From Torymus aiolomorphi (lineage: Eukaryota; Arthropoda; Insecta; Hymenoptera; Torymidae), in NCBI GenBank assembly GCA_036365515.1, contig CM070877.1, positions 88,421,522-88,485,521 of the forward strand: DNA of 64,000 nucleotides, written 5' to 3'. Both the position numbers and the translations under genes were made by a program. The notes below the pieces were generated by a model. The model worked only from the letters and a program-made list of their open reading frames with translations, was not told the DNA's origin and ran no database searches. Numbering within the stretch: position 1 is the first letter of the stretch; each line of letters begins with the position of its first letter. Positions 10,982-23,296 of the stretch are shown here, one piece after another.

Positions 10982-13900
10982 TACCCTGCTGGAAATGGTC
11001 GATTAAAATCGATTAAAATCGATTAAAAATTAATCGATTTATATCGCTTTTAATCAACATAATCGACTACAAAAAAATTGCGGATTAAGCATTAATCCGT
11101 ATTAATCGAGTTTAATTTCTATGGGATTCAATGCTGATTAAGCGCATTAATTTTAATTGAAATTAATCGATTTTAACGTGTAACTAACTGCAATGTAATT
11201 TAATCGGATATTTTACAATAGAATTTTAATAGGTTTTTATCAGTGTTAATGGTTATGAGGTTTTATATCCCTTAATATTCTAATTTCGGGTAAAGTATGA
11301 ATCGATTTTTAGCTACTTTAATTGACACATGTGTCTATTGCTTTCAATGTGCTAAAATTACATTAGATAGTCATGGTCTTGGATCGGTTCCAATGAATCT
11401 TCACTTTGATCGATGTATATGAGCAAATTCGAAATTGAGTATGAATCAACTTTTATCGACTTTAATTCATATATGCACTTATTGCACTGAATGCGTCAAA
11501 ATACGATTAGGCATCAATACGTTTTAATCGACTTCAATAAAGTTTACGCTAATTGATTCTTGTAAGCTAACATGAAATTGTCTGCGAATCAAGTTTTATC
11601 GACTTTAATGTACACATGCACTTATTATCGATGTGAATGCGTTGAAATAGGAATACGAACTAATAGGGTTCAATTGGCTTAATACACTTTACTCTAATCG
11701 ATCCTTATAAGCTAATTCGAAATTGATTACGAATCAACTTTTATCGAATTTAATTTACATACGTACTTACCGCTCTATATAAGTCAAAATACAATTACGT
11801 ACTATATTAGTTTTAATAATTTCTAATGACCTTCACTTTAATGGATTCTTATATGAGCTAATTTGAAATTGAGTAGAGATCAATTGAGTAGAAATTGATT
11901 AAAATTCAATCGATTTGAATAGTGAATCTAAATACCAAAAGTAACATTTCATTTCGATTGATATTATATTATAATCTATGGAAATCTATTAAAAACGATT
12001 AAAACTGAAACTAAAATGTAATCGTTTTTAATCGACTTAAAAACTATAATTTGTAATGTAGTATTAATCGAAATAAAATGTAGAATTTGGTGTTCAGATT
12101 CACTATTCAAATTACTTGAATTATAATCGATTTTAATCATTTTTAATGTGCTTTTTTTTGCCAGGGATTACTGATATCAAAATTGAATCGTACTACATTG
12201 ACTTTCATCGACTTTTATATAAAATCTGATCGAATTATATACAAAATATATACAATTAGTACACTATTTACATTTTTTTAATTGCTTTTACAGACGAGCT
12301 ACTGTACTTCAATATAATTTGGCAATTGACATAAGTACCTCGCGTTACCTACATTTAAAATGATCATTTTGCATGTAACATCACTGATAGGAATTATTCG
12401 GTACTGATCAAAATTTTCCGATTTAATTTTTTTTATGTGATTCACTTCAAATGGATTTTCTTCAAAAACTTCAATTTTTGATATTTGGAAGTAACTTTTG
12501 TTATCAATGCACAAAATATTTATGACCTGCCCGAAGTTTGAGGATGTCAGTTGTATTACGGCGTCATTCGTACGCTGGGCACGTGTGTATTTTATACTGT
12601 GAAATGCTTGATGTCTATATATACACTTTTTGTACACTCACGCTAGTGTTCCATTAACATTTCTAAAGGTACCTTTCCCGATATATACTACTTCATCTTC
12701 ATCCCCATATTTGAAATACGAAGAAAGCCTTTTATGCGTAAATAATTTGGAGTAATAATTTTTTATTTCATTAGTGGAGTAATTAACGTTTCCTGTTCTG
12801 AAGTGTAATTTTTCCAAACGTGTTCTTGACATCTGCTTATCCATTCCATTTGGCCCATTCACTAATTGCCTTAATTCATGGATATTACTTTCAAAGGGGA
12901 ACGTGGAATTTGCCCAGAGAGGTCCATTTTTTCTTACAGAATTCACTATGTGTAAAACAGAATGAACGTTAAATGTCATGCACGTGTAATTAAAATAATA
13001 TTCATATAATGCTACGAATTTTTTTAAATCGTGTTCACATTGAAACAATTCCTCTTCTGTAATTTCCGTTTTCAACAATGTAAATAAACTTTTAACAAAT
13101 AAGGAATAATGCTTTAATGCTTCCTCATTGAGAATCCCAGACAGGCATGGCAAGCTGTAACATAAATTCCAATGTTTGATCTCGACAGCATGCCAATTTC
13201 CACGCTCCAACTCGGGCAGTCTATGTATGTCGTGCGTCGGCTTTATTGACATTAATCTGCCTTCAATCCTTTTCTTGTCAACGGCTGACAATTTGAATTG
13301 AGATTCCGATTTTGTATACTGTTTAAACAATTGATTATCAACACCCGCGAAAGAGCCATGTAAGTAGTCATAAGAAAAGGACCATACCATATCGATATAC
13401 GGAACTGCAGATAATGAGATATCACCCTTGACTCCTCTTTCGGAAGCTTTATTTAGCAAAGTTACCTCTTTCACATCTTCTGAATGACTTTCTTTAGTTC
13501 TTAATGGCTGAGTGACCAGGCGATCCTGATTAGGATGAAACATCGGATACCTAATTCCTGACACTTCTGCGAAGTAAATTCCAATATGGTAGCACCACGA
13601 ACATCCGAAGTACCCATTGAATTGGATTCTTCGCTGGAAAATTGGTCTAGCTACAGAGTCAAAAATGAATGATAATGGAATAAACTTAAGAACCATCTGT
13701 TTGTCATTCAAATCTGTAATTTCTATCCCAGTTTCATATAAAGATAATGCCGTACTGAAGAACTCAGAAAAATACAAATCAGCTACATCACTATTTGGTT
13801 ATTTAGTTGTTATCAACATACCAACTAGAAGAACATAGGCAAATCGCATTTTGGGAGGTAAACAATTGACAGTAATTTGCATTGGCCAAAATTTTTGTTT

Positions 13901-14917
13901 GCCACTTTTGGTACATAATGCCCCGTCAGAACCAACATTGTAAGTAAAATATTTTTCTCCATTGGTATTGATTAATTTGTACCGTTCATTATCATAAACA
14001 TCTCGTATTGCACCTTCCGATGGGTTCTCCGAAATGTATTCTTGAAATTTAAAAAATTCTTTTTTTATATATTTCTTGATTGCGGAATAACATTTTCAAC
14101 TCATACTTCAGGTCTATTGTTATGAAGTAATTTTTAGAACACAGACTGACTTTGTTTTTTTCTGAACAATTTGAACAAATTACTTCTTTGTTTGTGATAT
14201 TCTCATGGGAACTTGAATAAATAACTTTTTTCTTACATGTTTTGCAGTAATAATGATATATGATTTTGTCATCCGGGGGATCGAAAGCTTGTTTGAATCT
14301 ATACTTAGATATATTGATATCATTTGCCTGGGGTCCAGCTAATAATTTAAGCATATCGATTAAGCTTTCTCTTTGAGTATCCGATACCTTAAATCGCAAT
14401 GAATATGCCATAACCAGCGTCATAACATCTCGCACACTCATTCCAGATTCGCTGAACATTATTCTGTCATCAAACGCCGTCTCCTCGTCATCGCTTTCAG
14501 ATTCACCACTATTGTTGGAATCACATACCACATCATCAAGTCTGTTATAACTATTACACCTGTGTTAAAAAGATAAAAATACGTAAGATTACAATAAAAC
14601 TCAAAGCTTTGTTAGAAAACGTTCGTTGAAAATGTTTAAAAGTTTAATAATCTATTGGAAAGGTGAGTCGTAATAACGATTTTTATAGCTTATTTCAATT
14701 AGATTGATATAAAAACCGAATAGAAATCAATTCAATGCGATTAGATTTGTATTCTCATAATTCATGATTTTAAAATCTTATGGTTTTTAATCAACTTTTA
14801 TTTGTTTTTACACGAACCTAATTAAAATAAGATAAATCAATAGTCGACTGAGAGAGACAGATATATGATACGAGAGATACAGAGCATATAGGCAGCGCGA
14901 GGCCCGGCAGGCCGAGT

Positions 14918-15958
14918 GGGTGGTGGAAAAAAGGAGTATTAAACAGTAATAAACAGAATTAAACAGTAACAGTAATTAACAGTAATTAACAATAATGAAA
15001 CAGTTTTATAAAACGATTAAAAATTTAATCGATTTGAAATATGAATCTTAATACCAAATTTTACATTTAGCTTCGATTAAGAACGATTGAAAATGATAGA
15101 AATCGATTAAAAACGATATAAGTCTAAAGTCGACTAATAGTATATTACGATACAAGTGCGATAAAAGTGATTTTTGGACTCGTGTGATGTTAGCGCCCGA
15201 GCGAAGCGAAATAATTCACACGAGTTCGAAAATCATTTATCGCACCTGTATCGTACGATATTTTATAATACGAGTGCGGAAAATGCCATTTTATCGTACG
15301 CTTGCGTGCGGTAAGTAGGCGTTTTCAGCACTAGTGTTATAAAAGGAATTTTAATCGACTTCTATCGCTTTTACTTTTAATCGAGTTCTGTCGTTTACAA
15401 TTGTAATCGCTTCTATCGCTATTAATCGATTTCTATCGATTTTAATAATTTTTAATCGAAAGAAAATGTAAAAATTGGCATTAAGATTCACATTTCAAAT
15501 CAATTAAATTTTGAATCGTTTTCAATCGGCCTTAAACACAATTAAACATTTTTAAACAGAAATAAACATTTTTAAACAGAAATAAACATTTTTAAACAAA
15601 AATGAACATTTTTAAACACGAATAAACTATAATAAATAAAAATAAACAAATATTAACACTTATAAACAGAAATAAACATTTTTAAATAAAAAAAAACAAA
15701 ATTTTCCTATTATGTACTTAATCAAAACTGAAAATTGAAAATGTTCATTTTTATTTAAAAAAGTTTATTTTTGTTTAAAAATGTTCAAAAGTGATGATAA
15801 CGTACTCATTGAAAATAAAATTGTTTATTTTTGTTCAAAAATGTTTAAAATTATGTGGCGAAATGGATGATTTTTAAACACTTCTAAACACTTCCAAACA
15901 TTTTTAAACATTTTTTAACACTTTTGAACATTTTTTAACAAAAATTTTTTCCACCAGG
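14918..15958. mobile_element. Nested CACTA-like MITE in the transposase intron
   Basis: Ends GGTGGTGGAAAAAA on the left and TTTTTTCCACCAGGG on the right. Both subterminal parts contain tandem AAACA/TGTTTA-type units (AATAAACAGT; TTTTTAAACA). It lies wholly between exon 2 and exon 3 of the transposase gene. Its inner part holds sequence resembling the host element (AATCGATT words) and a hairpin, so it is itself composite. Confidence 0.7.
15138..15345. repeat. Foldback with end motif ATAGTATATTACG
   Basis: GATACAAGTGCGATAAAAGTG and its inverted partner ending CACCTGTATCGTACG flank a core containing CCGAGCGAAGC. It starts at AATAGTATATTACG, a motif shared with foldbacks at 56878, 57139 and 57632. 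Confidence 0.8.
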
Positions 15959-16474
15959 GGGGGGGAGCGTGTGATGGGTGGTCCGTGTAATGGTTGGTTT
16001 TTATAAGAATCTAATAAAAATTAAATATAACTATTGTTTTTTAAGTTTCGCACCATTTCAATATATTACATTTGAATATAATTTCATAATTAAATAGGAT
16101 TTTAAATTTAATTCTTTTTTTTGCATTACATTACGAATGCATTTATAAGAATGAAAAGGTTATTAAAAATTATTTTTACTCACCCAGTACTATCATCGTC
16201 ATAATTATTATTTTCATTTGCATTTCCCTCTGATTGATCGGATTCTTCTTGGACTGAATGAATCAAATTATCAGACTGCCTTCCATCTGTGATAAAGAAA
16301 TGTTTATATTTCAGATGTAGAAATAAATATTTAAAAATAGAACTGAAACTTATATGCTGATGTTAACATTCGGTGTTAAAAAAGGTCGATCAAAAACGAC
16401 TAAAAATCTAATTTGATTCAATGGTAAATCTTATGAACAACTTATACGTCTACATTCAATTACATTCATATATA

Positions 16475-16703
16475 CACTGAAAAAAATGATGGATTTTGAA
16501 TAAATATTTAATAATATAGTGCCAATCACATATTTCTGTAAATTTGATACATATTTATGTAAAATGGATAGATCATTTAAACAATCTCAAGATTTATATA
16601 AATATTTATTTAATTTACATATAAGTACGTATCCAATTTATATAAATGTGATTGGCCACTATATTATTAAATATTTATTTAAAATCCATCTTTTTTTTCA
16701 GTG
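16475..16703. mobile_element. 229-bp mariner-type MITE with TA duplications
   Basis: Long terminal inverted repeats of about 60 bp (CACTGAAAAAAATGATGGAT on the left, the complement on the right, running in to GCCAATCACAT) with TA on both sides (16473-16474 and 16704-16705). It sits in the intron between the first two recognised exons of the CACTA-like transposase, so it landed after that gene existed. Confidence 0.88.
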
Positions 16704-17237
16704 TAAAAACCGATAACAGTTAATTCAATATTATTTTTTGTATCAATAATGATCAATGACTTTTAAGTTGAATAAACTTTTATCAGTTTTTGTATGAACA
16801 CCATTGAAATTTAATATAAATATTGTTATTAAGGTTCGCTATACCAATAAATTAACTATTTCTTCATTATATCAAAAGACTTTTCTTAACGGAACAGATG
16901 CATGAGAATTTAATCACTATTAAGGAATAATGAAGCATACATAACATAAAAAAAATTACTTGATAAATCAGCAGCATCATAATTATAGTAACTGTTTGAA
17001 TGACTATGACTTTCATCACTTGTTTCATGTTTACTGTTGTCACTACTTTCTGCTTGAATATTTTCAGCTTCTATACTTAAATTAATGTTATCCTCACTGT
17101 TAGTAGTAGATGTATCTGGAAAAAATCACAAGAAACAATAATAATTTTATAAATGAGAATTAATCTGTGTACAATATAAAATATCTCAAAATTTTAATAA
17201 TTTTAATAAGGTCGAGAATGATAAAAAAAATAAATAA

Positions 17238-17468
17238 GTGGTAGAGAACAAGGACGATGAAGACGAAAACGATACAAAATCGATGAATAATGGCGAGGAA
17301 GACATGAGCGATATAGAAAACTTCTCACCCATTTCTTATAATGAAGAAAATTTGTTACATTTCGAAGATGTAACAGACATCCCTCAGGGTAATGGTAGCG
17401 ATAACGGACAGTCGCCAATTCATGACCTGCTTCTGGTGGATAAAGAAGACCAGTCCTCGAACATATAA
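17238..17468 (+). CDS. Possible terminal exon of an acidic protein inside the CACTA-like element
   Basis: An open plus frame of 76 codons, rich in Asp, Glu, Asn and Ser, ends in TAA. It has no ATG. It is preceded by a possible splice acceptor (AATAAG at 17238), so it would be a 3' exon. It is on the strand opposite to the transposase. CACTA elements often have a second gene, but no homology to one can be seen. It could also be chance. Confidence 0.3.
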   Translation: MVENKDDEDENDTKSMNNGEEDMSDIENFSPISYNEENLLHFEDVTDIPQGNGSDNGQSPIHDLLLVDKEDQSSNI

Positions 17469-17475
17469 ATTGCAT

Positions 17476-19180
17476 TTTTTTCTCTTAAATATGAATTATA
17501 TTTTAGTATTTATTTTACACTTCATTTCTGTAATTATTAAGGTTTTTTTTAAATAATTTAATAAAAAATTAGAAAGCTCCTACTATTAAATCGCATGAAA
17601 ATTGATTAATTACGATTGATGCAGAGTTAAAAACCGCTGCTAATAGATTAGCACTCAGCTTTCTCAAACATAATTTTAGACTTCTATTTTTAATTTATTC
17701 ATAATAATTTTTTTATATAAATTTTTTATCAACATATGGATTCCACCAAATCATTAACATGCGTAAATATAGAAAAGCAATATAACAGTATTAATTAATT
17801 TCAAAGTAAATTTAAAAAACAGAAAATATAACCAAAAAATAACCAAAATAAATTTTCATATAAATAAACTAATTTTAGTGCAAAATTTGACTTTATAAAT
17901 GATTTCTATGAAATCGTATGAAATGTAATCGATGACATTTAAATCTTATTAAAAGCAATCAAGCTTAATGCAGGAATTAGCAATAAAAATCAATTACTTC
18001 AAGCGTCAGACCGTACCAATAAGTTGCATTAAAGTGGATTAAGGAGGCTCGGTGGGTAGATCCATTCCTACCAGAATTTCTTTAAAAAAATGCAGAGTAT
18101 AATCTACGGTACTATACGTAAGTATGCAAAATTTTTGGTCCACTTATCGACCAAAAAAAAGAAATAAAAATTGTCAAAGTTGCAACTTTTAACACGGGAG
18201 ATATAGGCCGGCCGCTAAAATTTTCTCTTTTAACTAAAATATTTATTTTTTCAATTAACAGATTTCAACAAAAAACTGAAATGTTTGAAGACAAACTCGC
18301 GAAGAACAAAATAATCATATAAAAATATTACCTTCACGACCTTTTAAAAAAACTGCAAGATCATTTGTAAACGTATCGATGTTATTTGTATATCTATATA
18401 GTGATATCGAGTATTTAAAACATCAGATTAATAACTTATTTTGTACACCGCCATTTTTTCATTATTTTTCTAGTAGTCTACAGAGATCGAATAAAGCTTT
18501 CCATCATGAATAATAATTTTTAATTACAATTTTTGCTAAACTTTACTATATTCACCAAGTTGAGAACCACTTAACTCACCGAGCCTCCTTAAAGTAGATA
18601 TAATATACATGATTTTAATGCGAAAAGAGACGACAAGAGTTCATAACTTTCAGCGCTAGTTCATAGGATAAAATCAGTTGGAAACTGATAATAGTTCATC
18701 AAAGTTACTATTAAATCAAACTAGATGGGATTAATTCCCATTGAAGCTCATACAGAGAAATTAATTTTAATGCAGCAATTGGTTATAAGGCTCGATTGTT
18801 TCCAATACCAGAATTTCGCGTACTATAGAAATAACATCATGGATGAAAGTCGATAAAGTGCAATTGATTTTAATGTACAAGGTGCGGACAAGAGTCCATT
18901 ACTTTCAACGTAGTTCATTTCTATCACTGAATCTGATAATAAACGAATGAAAAAGTATTTCAGTCAATTAAAAGCAATTAATTCTAATAGGAAAATTACC
19001 TATAAGAAACCACAACTTCAGACGGATTACCTCGTTACATTGCACTGAATAAAAATTGATTCATATATATTAAAGTCTATTAGTAGTTATTAATGTTAAT
19101 GCGTTATTTGACAATAAAACTGAATTATATTAAAGGCGATAGCTTCCGTATTATGAACTTACGCATAAAACTCATTAAAA
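17476..19180. other. Interior of the CACTA-like element, no gene seen
   Basis: AT-rich, with diverged AATCGATT-type words becoming dense after 19180. A less AT-rich patch at 18030-18230 has no open frame worth calling. Confidence 0.4.
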
Positions 19181-19671
19181 TAGATTAAAAGCGATTAAAT
19201 CTATAACTAATCGATCCTGGGACTAATTCTTGTACCCAATTTTTACATTTAAAATAAATATAAACGGATAATATATTAAAATCGATTGATTCGAATTGAA
19301 TATAATATCCAAAACGTATATTAAAAGCGACTCAGTCACAATTACTGTTAATCGATTTCAATTAATTCCATTGAATCGGTTTTAATAATAATATCCAAAT
19401 AGTATATAAAAAGCGATTTAAACTCAATTATTACTAATCTATTTTAATTGATTCCATTAAATCGTTTTTAATAGTAATATCCAAAAAGTATATTAAAAGC
19501 AATTGACGCCCCATTATTATTAATCGATTTTAATAAATTCCATTAAATCGGTTTTAATCGATCAATCGATTAAATAATGAAATTTAATAGCCAAAATGAC
19601 ATACACAAATTAGTCTCAGAATCGATTAAATTTTTTTTAATCGATTTTAATCGACCATTTTCAGCAGGGTA

Positions 19672-20189
19672 GTCAGTTTATATCTTCATTAATATCTGGT
19701 AGGATCAAGAACACGGAGTTAAAAAATCTGTATACTTTTGCAATATGCCTTTCAAGAAAGTGTTTGTTAATGTATTGTTTTTTAAGTTATTAAAGTTTTG
19801 TAGATACTCAATTGTATATTGTGTATGCATTTTTACAAGTATTAAGTAGCCAACCTTCAACGTCACAAACAAAATTTGAGTCCTGTCAATATTAAGTTAT
19901 GTTCGATTGAAGATAATGTTTGATTTTAGTTGCCCGTACACAGGCTGTGCATATGAGATTACTTGCATCGCAATGTTGATAATATGAAATCTTTGAGTAT
20001 GAGGCATAAGACTTATGTCAACGATACTATGCCAATTGTTGATTGGCATTTTTATAACTTTTTAGTTAGGACTACTTTATAGCTTTGATGGTGGGAAGAC
20101 ACCATTAAAACCCATTGGGGCCTAAAAGTTTAATATTTTTAAATCAGTGTTTCTAGTAATCAATTTAAAATGAAAAAAATTCTTATATT
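19672..20189 (+). repeat. Duplicated unit, copy A right part and copy B start
   Basis: Resumes the unit interrupted at 10983: ATATCTGGTAGGATCAAGAA and AATATGCCTTTCAAGAAAGTG match 21760-21850. At about 20055 (ATAACTTTTTAGTTAGGACTA) copy B begins and continues to the MITE at 20190. Confidence 0.7.
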
Positions 20190-20902
20190 CCCTAGTAAAA
20201 AAAATTTAATGCTCATAACAGTTGATATCTGCAGCTATCAGAAAAAAACTGAAGAAAATGGAAGAAAACGGAAATTAACTGCAGAAAAATGTCGGAATTG
20301 AGACAAAGACAACAGTAATCTTCAGTTTTTATCAGTTTTCTTCAGTTTGTATCAGTTTTCAACAGTTATCTACAGTTATTTGCAATTATAAACAGTTTTC
20401 TTCAGTTATCAAGAGTTATGTTCTGTTTTCGGAAAAGCAAGCGACTTTAAGAAGTGAAGAAATCAGTAAAAAACTGAAAATAACAGTTTTATTCTGAATA
20501 AAACTGAAGACAACAGTTATACACGGATGAAAACTGTTTATAAATGTAATAAAAATATTGGAAAATTTTGCTATATACAACTTAATTCGATACTTGAACA
20601 TAACAGTTAATAATTGAAGAAAACTGATAATAACTATTAATAAACGAAGAAAACAGTTTTAAACTGTTTAAAAGTGAAGAAAATTTTGAAGAAAAGTGAA
20701 GAAAAATGAACAAAACAATTTTTTTAAAATTTTTTTGCGATTGGAATTTGAACATAACAGTTAATAACTGAAAATAACTGATGAAAACTACAGATAGCTG
20801 TTGTCTTTGTCTCAATTCCGACCTTTTTCTGCAGTTATCTGCAGTGAATAACTGTTTTCTTCAGTTTTATTCAATTGTCTTCACTATCTTTTTTTGCTAG
20901 GG
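20190..20902. mobile_element. CACTA-like MITE 'A' with TT duplication
   Basis: Left end CCCTAGTAAAAAAAATTT, right end TTTTTTTGCTAGGG, TT on both sides. The body is made of irregular tandem words such as AACTGAAGAAAAC and their complements arranged in inverted orientation, the same design as the other members. It interrupts copy B of the duplicated unit. Confidence 0.8.
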
Positions 20903-20924
20903 TTACTTTTTATACAACTACTGT

Positions 20925-21713
20925 CCCTCCCTAGCGGAAATAATTTTTGTAAATAACTGTTAATAACTGTTAATAACTGTAAATAACAGTTTATAAGTGT
21001 TTGATTTGAGACATTAATAACAGTTATTTATAGTTATTTACAGTTATTTACAGTTATTAACAGTTATTAACAGTTATTAACAGTTATTTACAGTTTTGCA
21101 GAAAAGTACCTGCGAAAACGGAGGTACTGACAAAGGGTATTAACAGTTATTAACGGTTATTAACAGTTATTAACAGTTATTTACAGATATTTACAGTTAT
21201 AAACAGTTTATTTTTTTCGCTATAATACTAACTTTTTTCTTATCAACAAAACTGTAAATAACTGTTAATAACTGTTAATAACTGTTAAAATCTGTTAAAA
21301 ACTGTTAAAAACTGTTAATAACCGTTAATAACTGTAACTAACTTTTATCAGCACCTCCGTTTTCGCAGGTACTTTTCTGCAAAACTGTAAATAACTGTTA
21401 ATAACTGCTAATAACTGTTAATAACTGTTAATAACTGTAAATAACTGTAAATAACTGTTATTAACGTCTCAAATCAAACACTTATAAACTGTTATAAACT
21501 GTTATTTACAGTTATTTACAGTTTTTTACAGTTATTTACAGTTATTTTCATTTTTCATTCCCACTAGGGCTACTAAAAATGATTACCTGGATGATATCAA
21601 ATCAACTTTATCTTGGTTCTAACTTGATTTGCCTTGATTAAAGGTAAATCGGTGCATAATCAAGATAAATCAAGATTGATTTGAGGATATTGAGGTAGTC
21701 ATTTTCATCTGGG
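20925..21713. mobile_element. CACTA-like MITE 'C', split by MITE 'B'
   Basis: The left fragment CCCT (20925-20928) continues at 21572 with ACTAAAAATGATTACCTGG. The right end CATTTTCATCTGGG closes at 21713. Removing MITE B restores the terminal inverted repeat CCCTACTAAAAATGATTACC against CCCAGATGAAAATGACTACC. The body would be only about 150 bp. Confidence 0.65.
20929..21569. mobile_element. CACTA-like MITE 'B' with CT duplication
   Basis: Left end CCCTAGCGGAAATAATTTTT, right end ATTCCCACTAGGG, flanked by CT (20927-20928 and 21570-21571). The interior is a near-perfect inverted arrangement of AATAACTGT words repeated dozens of times, with a short unique core (ACCTCCGTTTTCGCAGGTAC and its complement). 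Confidence 0.85.
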
Positions 21714-22210
21714 ATAACGGTTTTACTACTTTTTTTTATTATTAAATATCTAATCAATCAATAACTTTATATCTGGTAGAATGTTCACTGCAATAACCTC
21801 GAGTTACAAATCTGTATAGTTTTGCAATATGTTTTTTAGTAAAGTGTTTATTAATGTATTATTTTTTAGCTACGTAAAAAGAAGTAACTTCCTAAAGTTT
21901 TATAGATACTTATCTATCTATTGTGTATACAGCTTTACAATTATCAATTGGCCAACTTTCAACGTTACAAACTATATTTGAGGCTGTACTCAATGTTAAA
22001 TCTAAGTGTTGATAATATGAAACCCTTAAGGTAGATAATAAATAATCTTTAATAATTAATAATCAATAATAATAATTAATAATCAGTAGTAATTAATAAT
22101 CTTTAAATCTTTTAATGTATAATTTTATTTGCTATGCTAATTGTTGATTTGTATTTTTATAACTTTTTAGTTAGCATTAGTTTATAACTTTGAAGACATC
22201 AACTGCAGTA
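21714..22210 (+). repeat. Duplicated unit, copy B end and copy C start
   Basis: GGTTTTACTACTTTTTTTTA and ATATCTGGTAGAATG match copy A at 10940-10980 and 19690. ATAACTTTTTAGTTAGCATTA near 22158 begins a third, short copy. Confidence 0.65.
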
Positions 22211-23296
22211 TCTTATGATGTTGAAGAAATTTGGAAGAAAATAAAAAAATAATTTCAACATAAAAAGCCTTTTTTATTTCTATTTTCTTGGCTTTATAAT
22301 TCAGATCTGGAACATTCCGATTGCTACAAGAACTTATTATCAGACTACAAAATAAAATACTTACTCTTTATACCATATGTGTAACTTTTAGTTAGAGAAC
22401 AATTCAAGAAAAGATAAAAGTATATAGATTTTAATCGGTTTTTACGTAATCGATTTAGAAATGTAGAAATTATTTTATGGGTGACTTTATAATAACTAAT
22501 TAAAACATCGCGGAAACAACTTATACTTAATTAGTGATAGTTGAACACCTAAAGAATCACATTTCGCTTTATCACTCAAGATTATTTTGATAGTACAATG
22601 GAATTTTTTTATACTGTTTAAACGCAATATTCAATGTTACTAGCTATATATCCATGCGCGCTGCGCGCGCTCTATGTCCTTCTTTTTATTCCTTACGAGC
22701 TGGAAATCTTTACCTTTTAATTTTAATGCATCTTTAAGAGTTGATATAATACTGTAGTACATTTACTCTTCATGAATACTAAATTTCGGGGCTATATAAA
22801 CTGTAAGCTTATTCGAATTTTTTTTCATTAAGTATTAAATAAAGAATAAAATCTGAACATAATATGGATATAATTTATTCTTATAAGATTAACAAAAATT
22901 GCAATTTAATTGCAATTTAATAGCCATTCGTATTGCGTTTTGAAATGCTTTACTACTTCTAGCCATCATTTTAACAAATAATTAAAACATGTTATTTATT
23001 TTTTTAACTTACAACCAACATTAATTTGATCATTATTCATTTAATACTTTTTACTTTAATCATTCTCATTCACATAAATAATAATTACCAAATAAAAATA
23101 TGCATATTTAATTTTGAATTCTCGCGCCTTTTATTCAAGAGTCAATTACAGATCAAATCTATAGATGCTTCACTTCTTCTGGTCATCACTTTTTTAAGAA
23201 GGAAATAAGTTATCAATTTAAAAAAATAAAGAAGTTTATACATCACTATAATTAATTATAATTACATGCTTATATATATATTACAAAATATACTGT
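22211..23296. other. AT-rich stretch without a gene
   Basis: Nothing coding seen. A short palindromic GCGCGCTGCGCGCGC occurs near 22660 in otherwise AT-rich DNA. Confidence 0.4.

Larger units (their letters stand above)
12299..17115 (-). pseudogene. CACTA-like transposase gene with at least three exons, broken
   Basis: Three exons join with matching phases: 17115-16960 (acidic, Ser/Asn/Glu-rich), 16286-16184, and 14559-12299. Acceptors are TTCCAG, TCACAG and AACACAG; donors are GTAATT and GTGAGT. A first exon with the initiator ATG is not found. The long exon has a C-x2-C / C-x2-C zinc-binding pair near its start, then FGCSWCYH, a DMVWSFSYDYLHG segment, KPTHDIHRLP, HSVLHI and PLWANSTFPFE, which I associate with the Tnp2-type transposase of animal CACTA-like elements. 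Breaks: a 1-nt shift in an A-run near 14065, an in-frame TAA near 13798 and an in-frame TGA at about 12638. The frame otherwise stays open to 12299, so decay is recent. Confidence 0.75.
10984..19669 (-). mobile_element. Autonomous-type CACTA-like (EnSpm) element, 8.7 kb, decayed
   Basis: The left end CCCTGCTGGAAATGGTCGAT is matched by the reverse complement of the right end (ATCGACCATTTTCAGCAGGG), with TA on both sides as a 2-bp target duplication. Both subterminal kilobases are packed with AATCGATTTTAATCG-type words in both orientations, as expected of the subterminal transposase-binding arrays of CACTA elements. The minus strand carries a multi-exon transposase. Smaller elements sit inside at 14918-15958 and 16475-16703. 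Animal CACTA-like elements are the best fit. The termini are CCCT rather than CACT, so the superfamily label rests mainly on the transposase. Confidence 0.75.

Noticed and set aside
12140..12166. Second CACTA-like right end (TTTTTTTTGCCAGGG)
   Set aside because: No matching left end or duplication found; may be a solo end of a nested MITE, kept only as a possibility.
16519..16716. 65-codon plus frame rich in Ile/Tyr/Phe
   Set aside because: Lies inside the 229-bp palindromic MITE.
20929..21569. CRISPR-like regular short repeats
   Set aside because: Repeats are 9-10 bp words without constant spacers, inside a MITE with TIRs in a eukaryotic genome.
22640..22690. GCGCGCTGCGCGCGC palindrome as regulatory site
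   Set aside because: Isolated and without a nearby gene; nothing to support a function.
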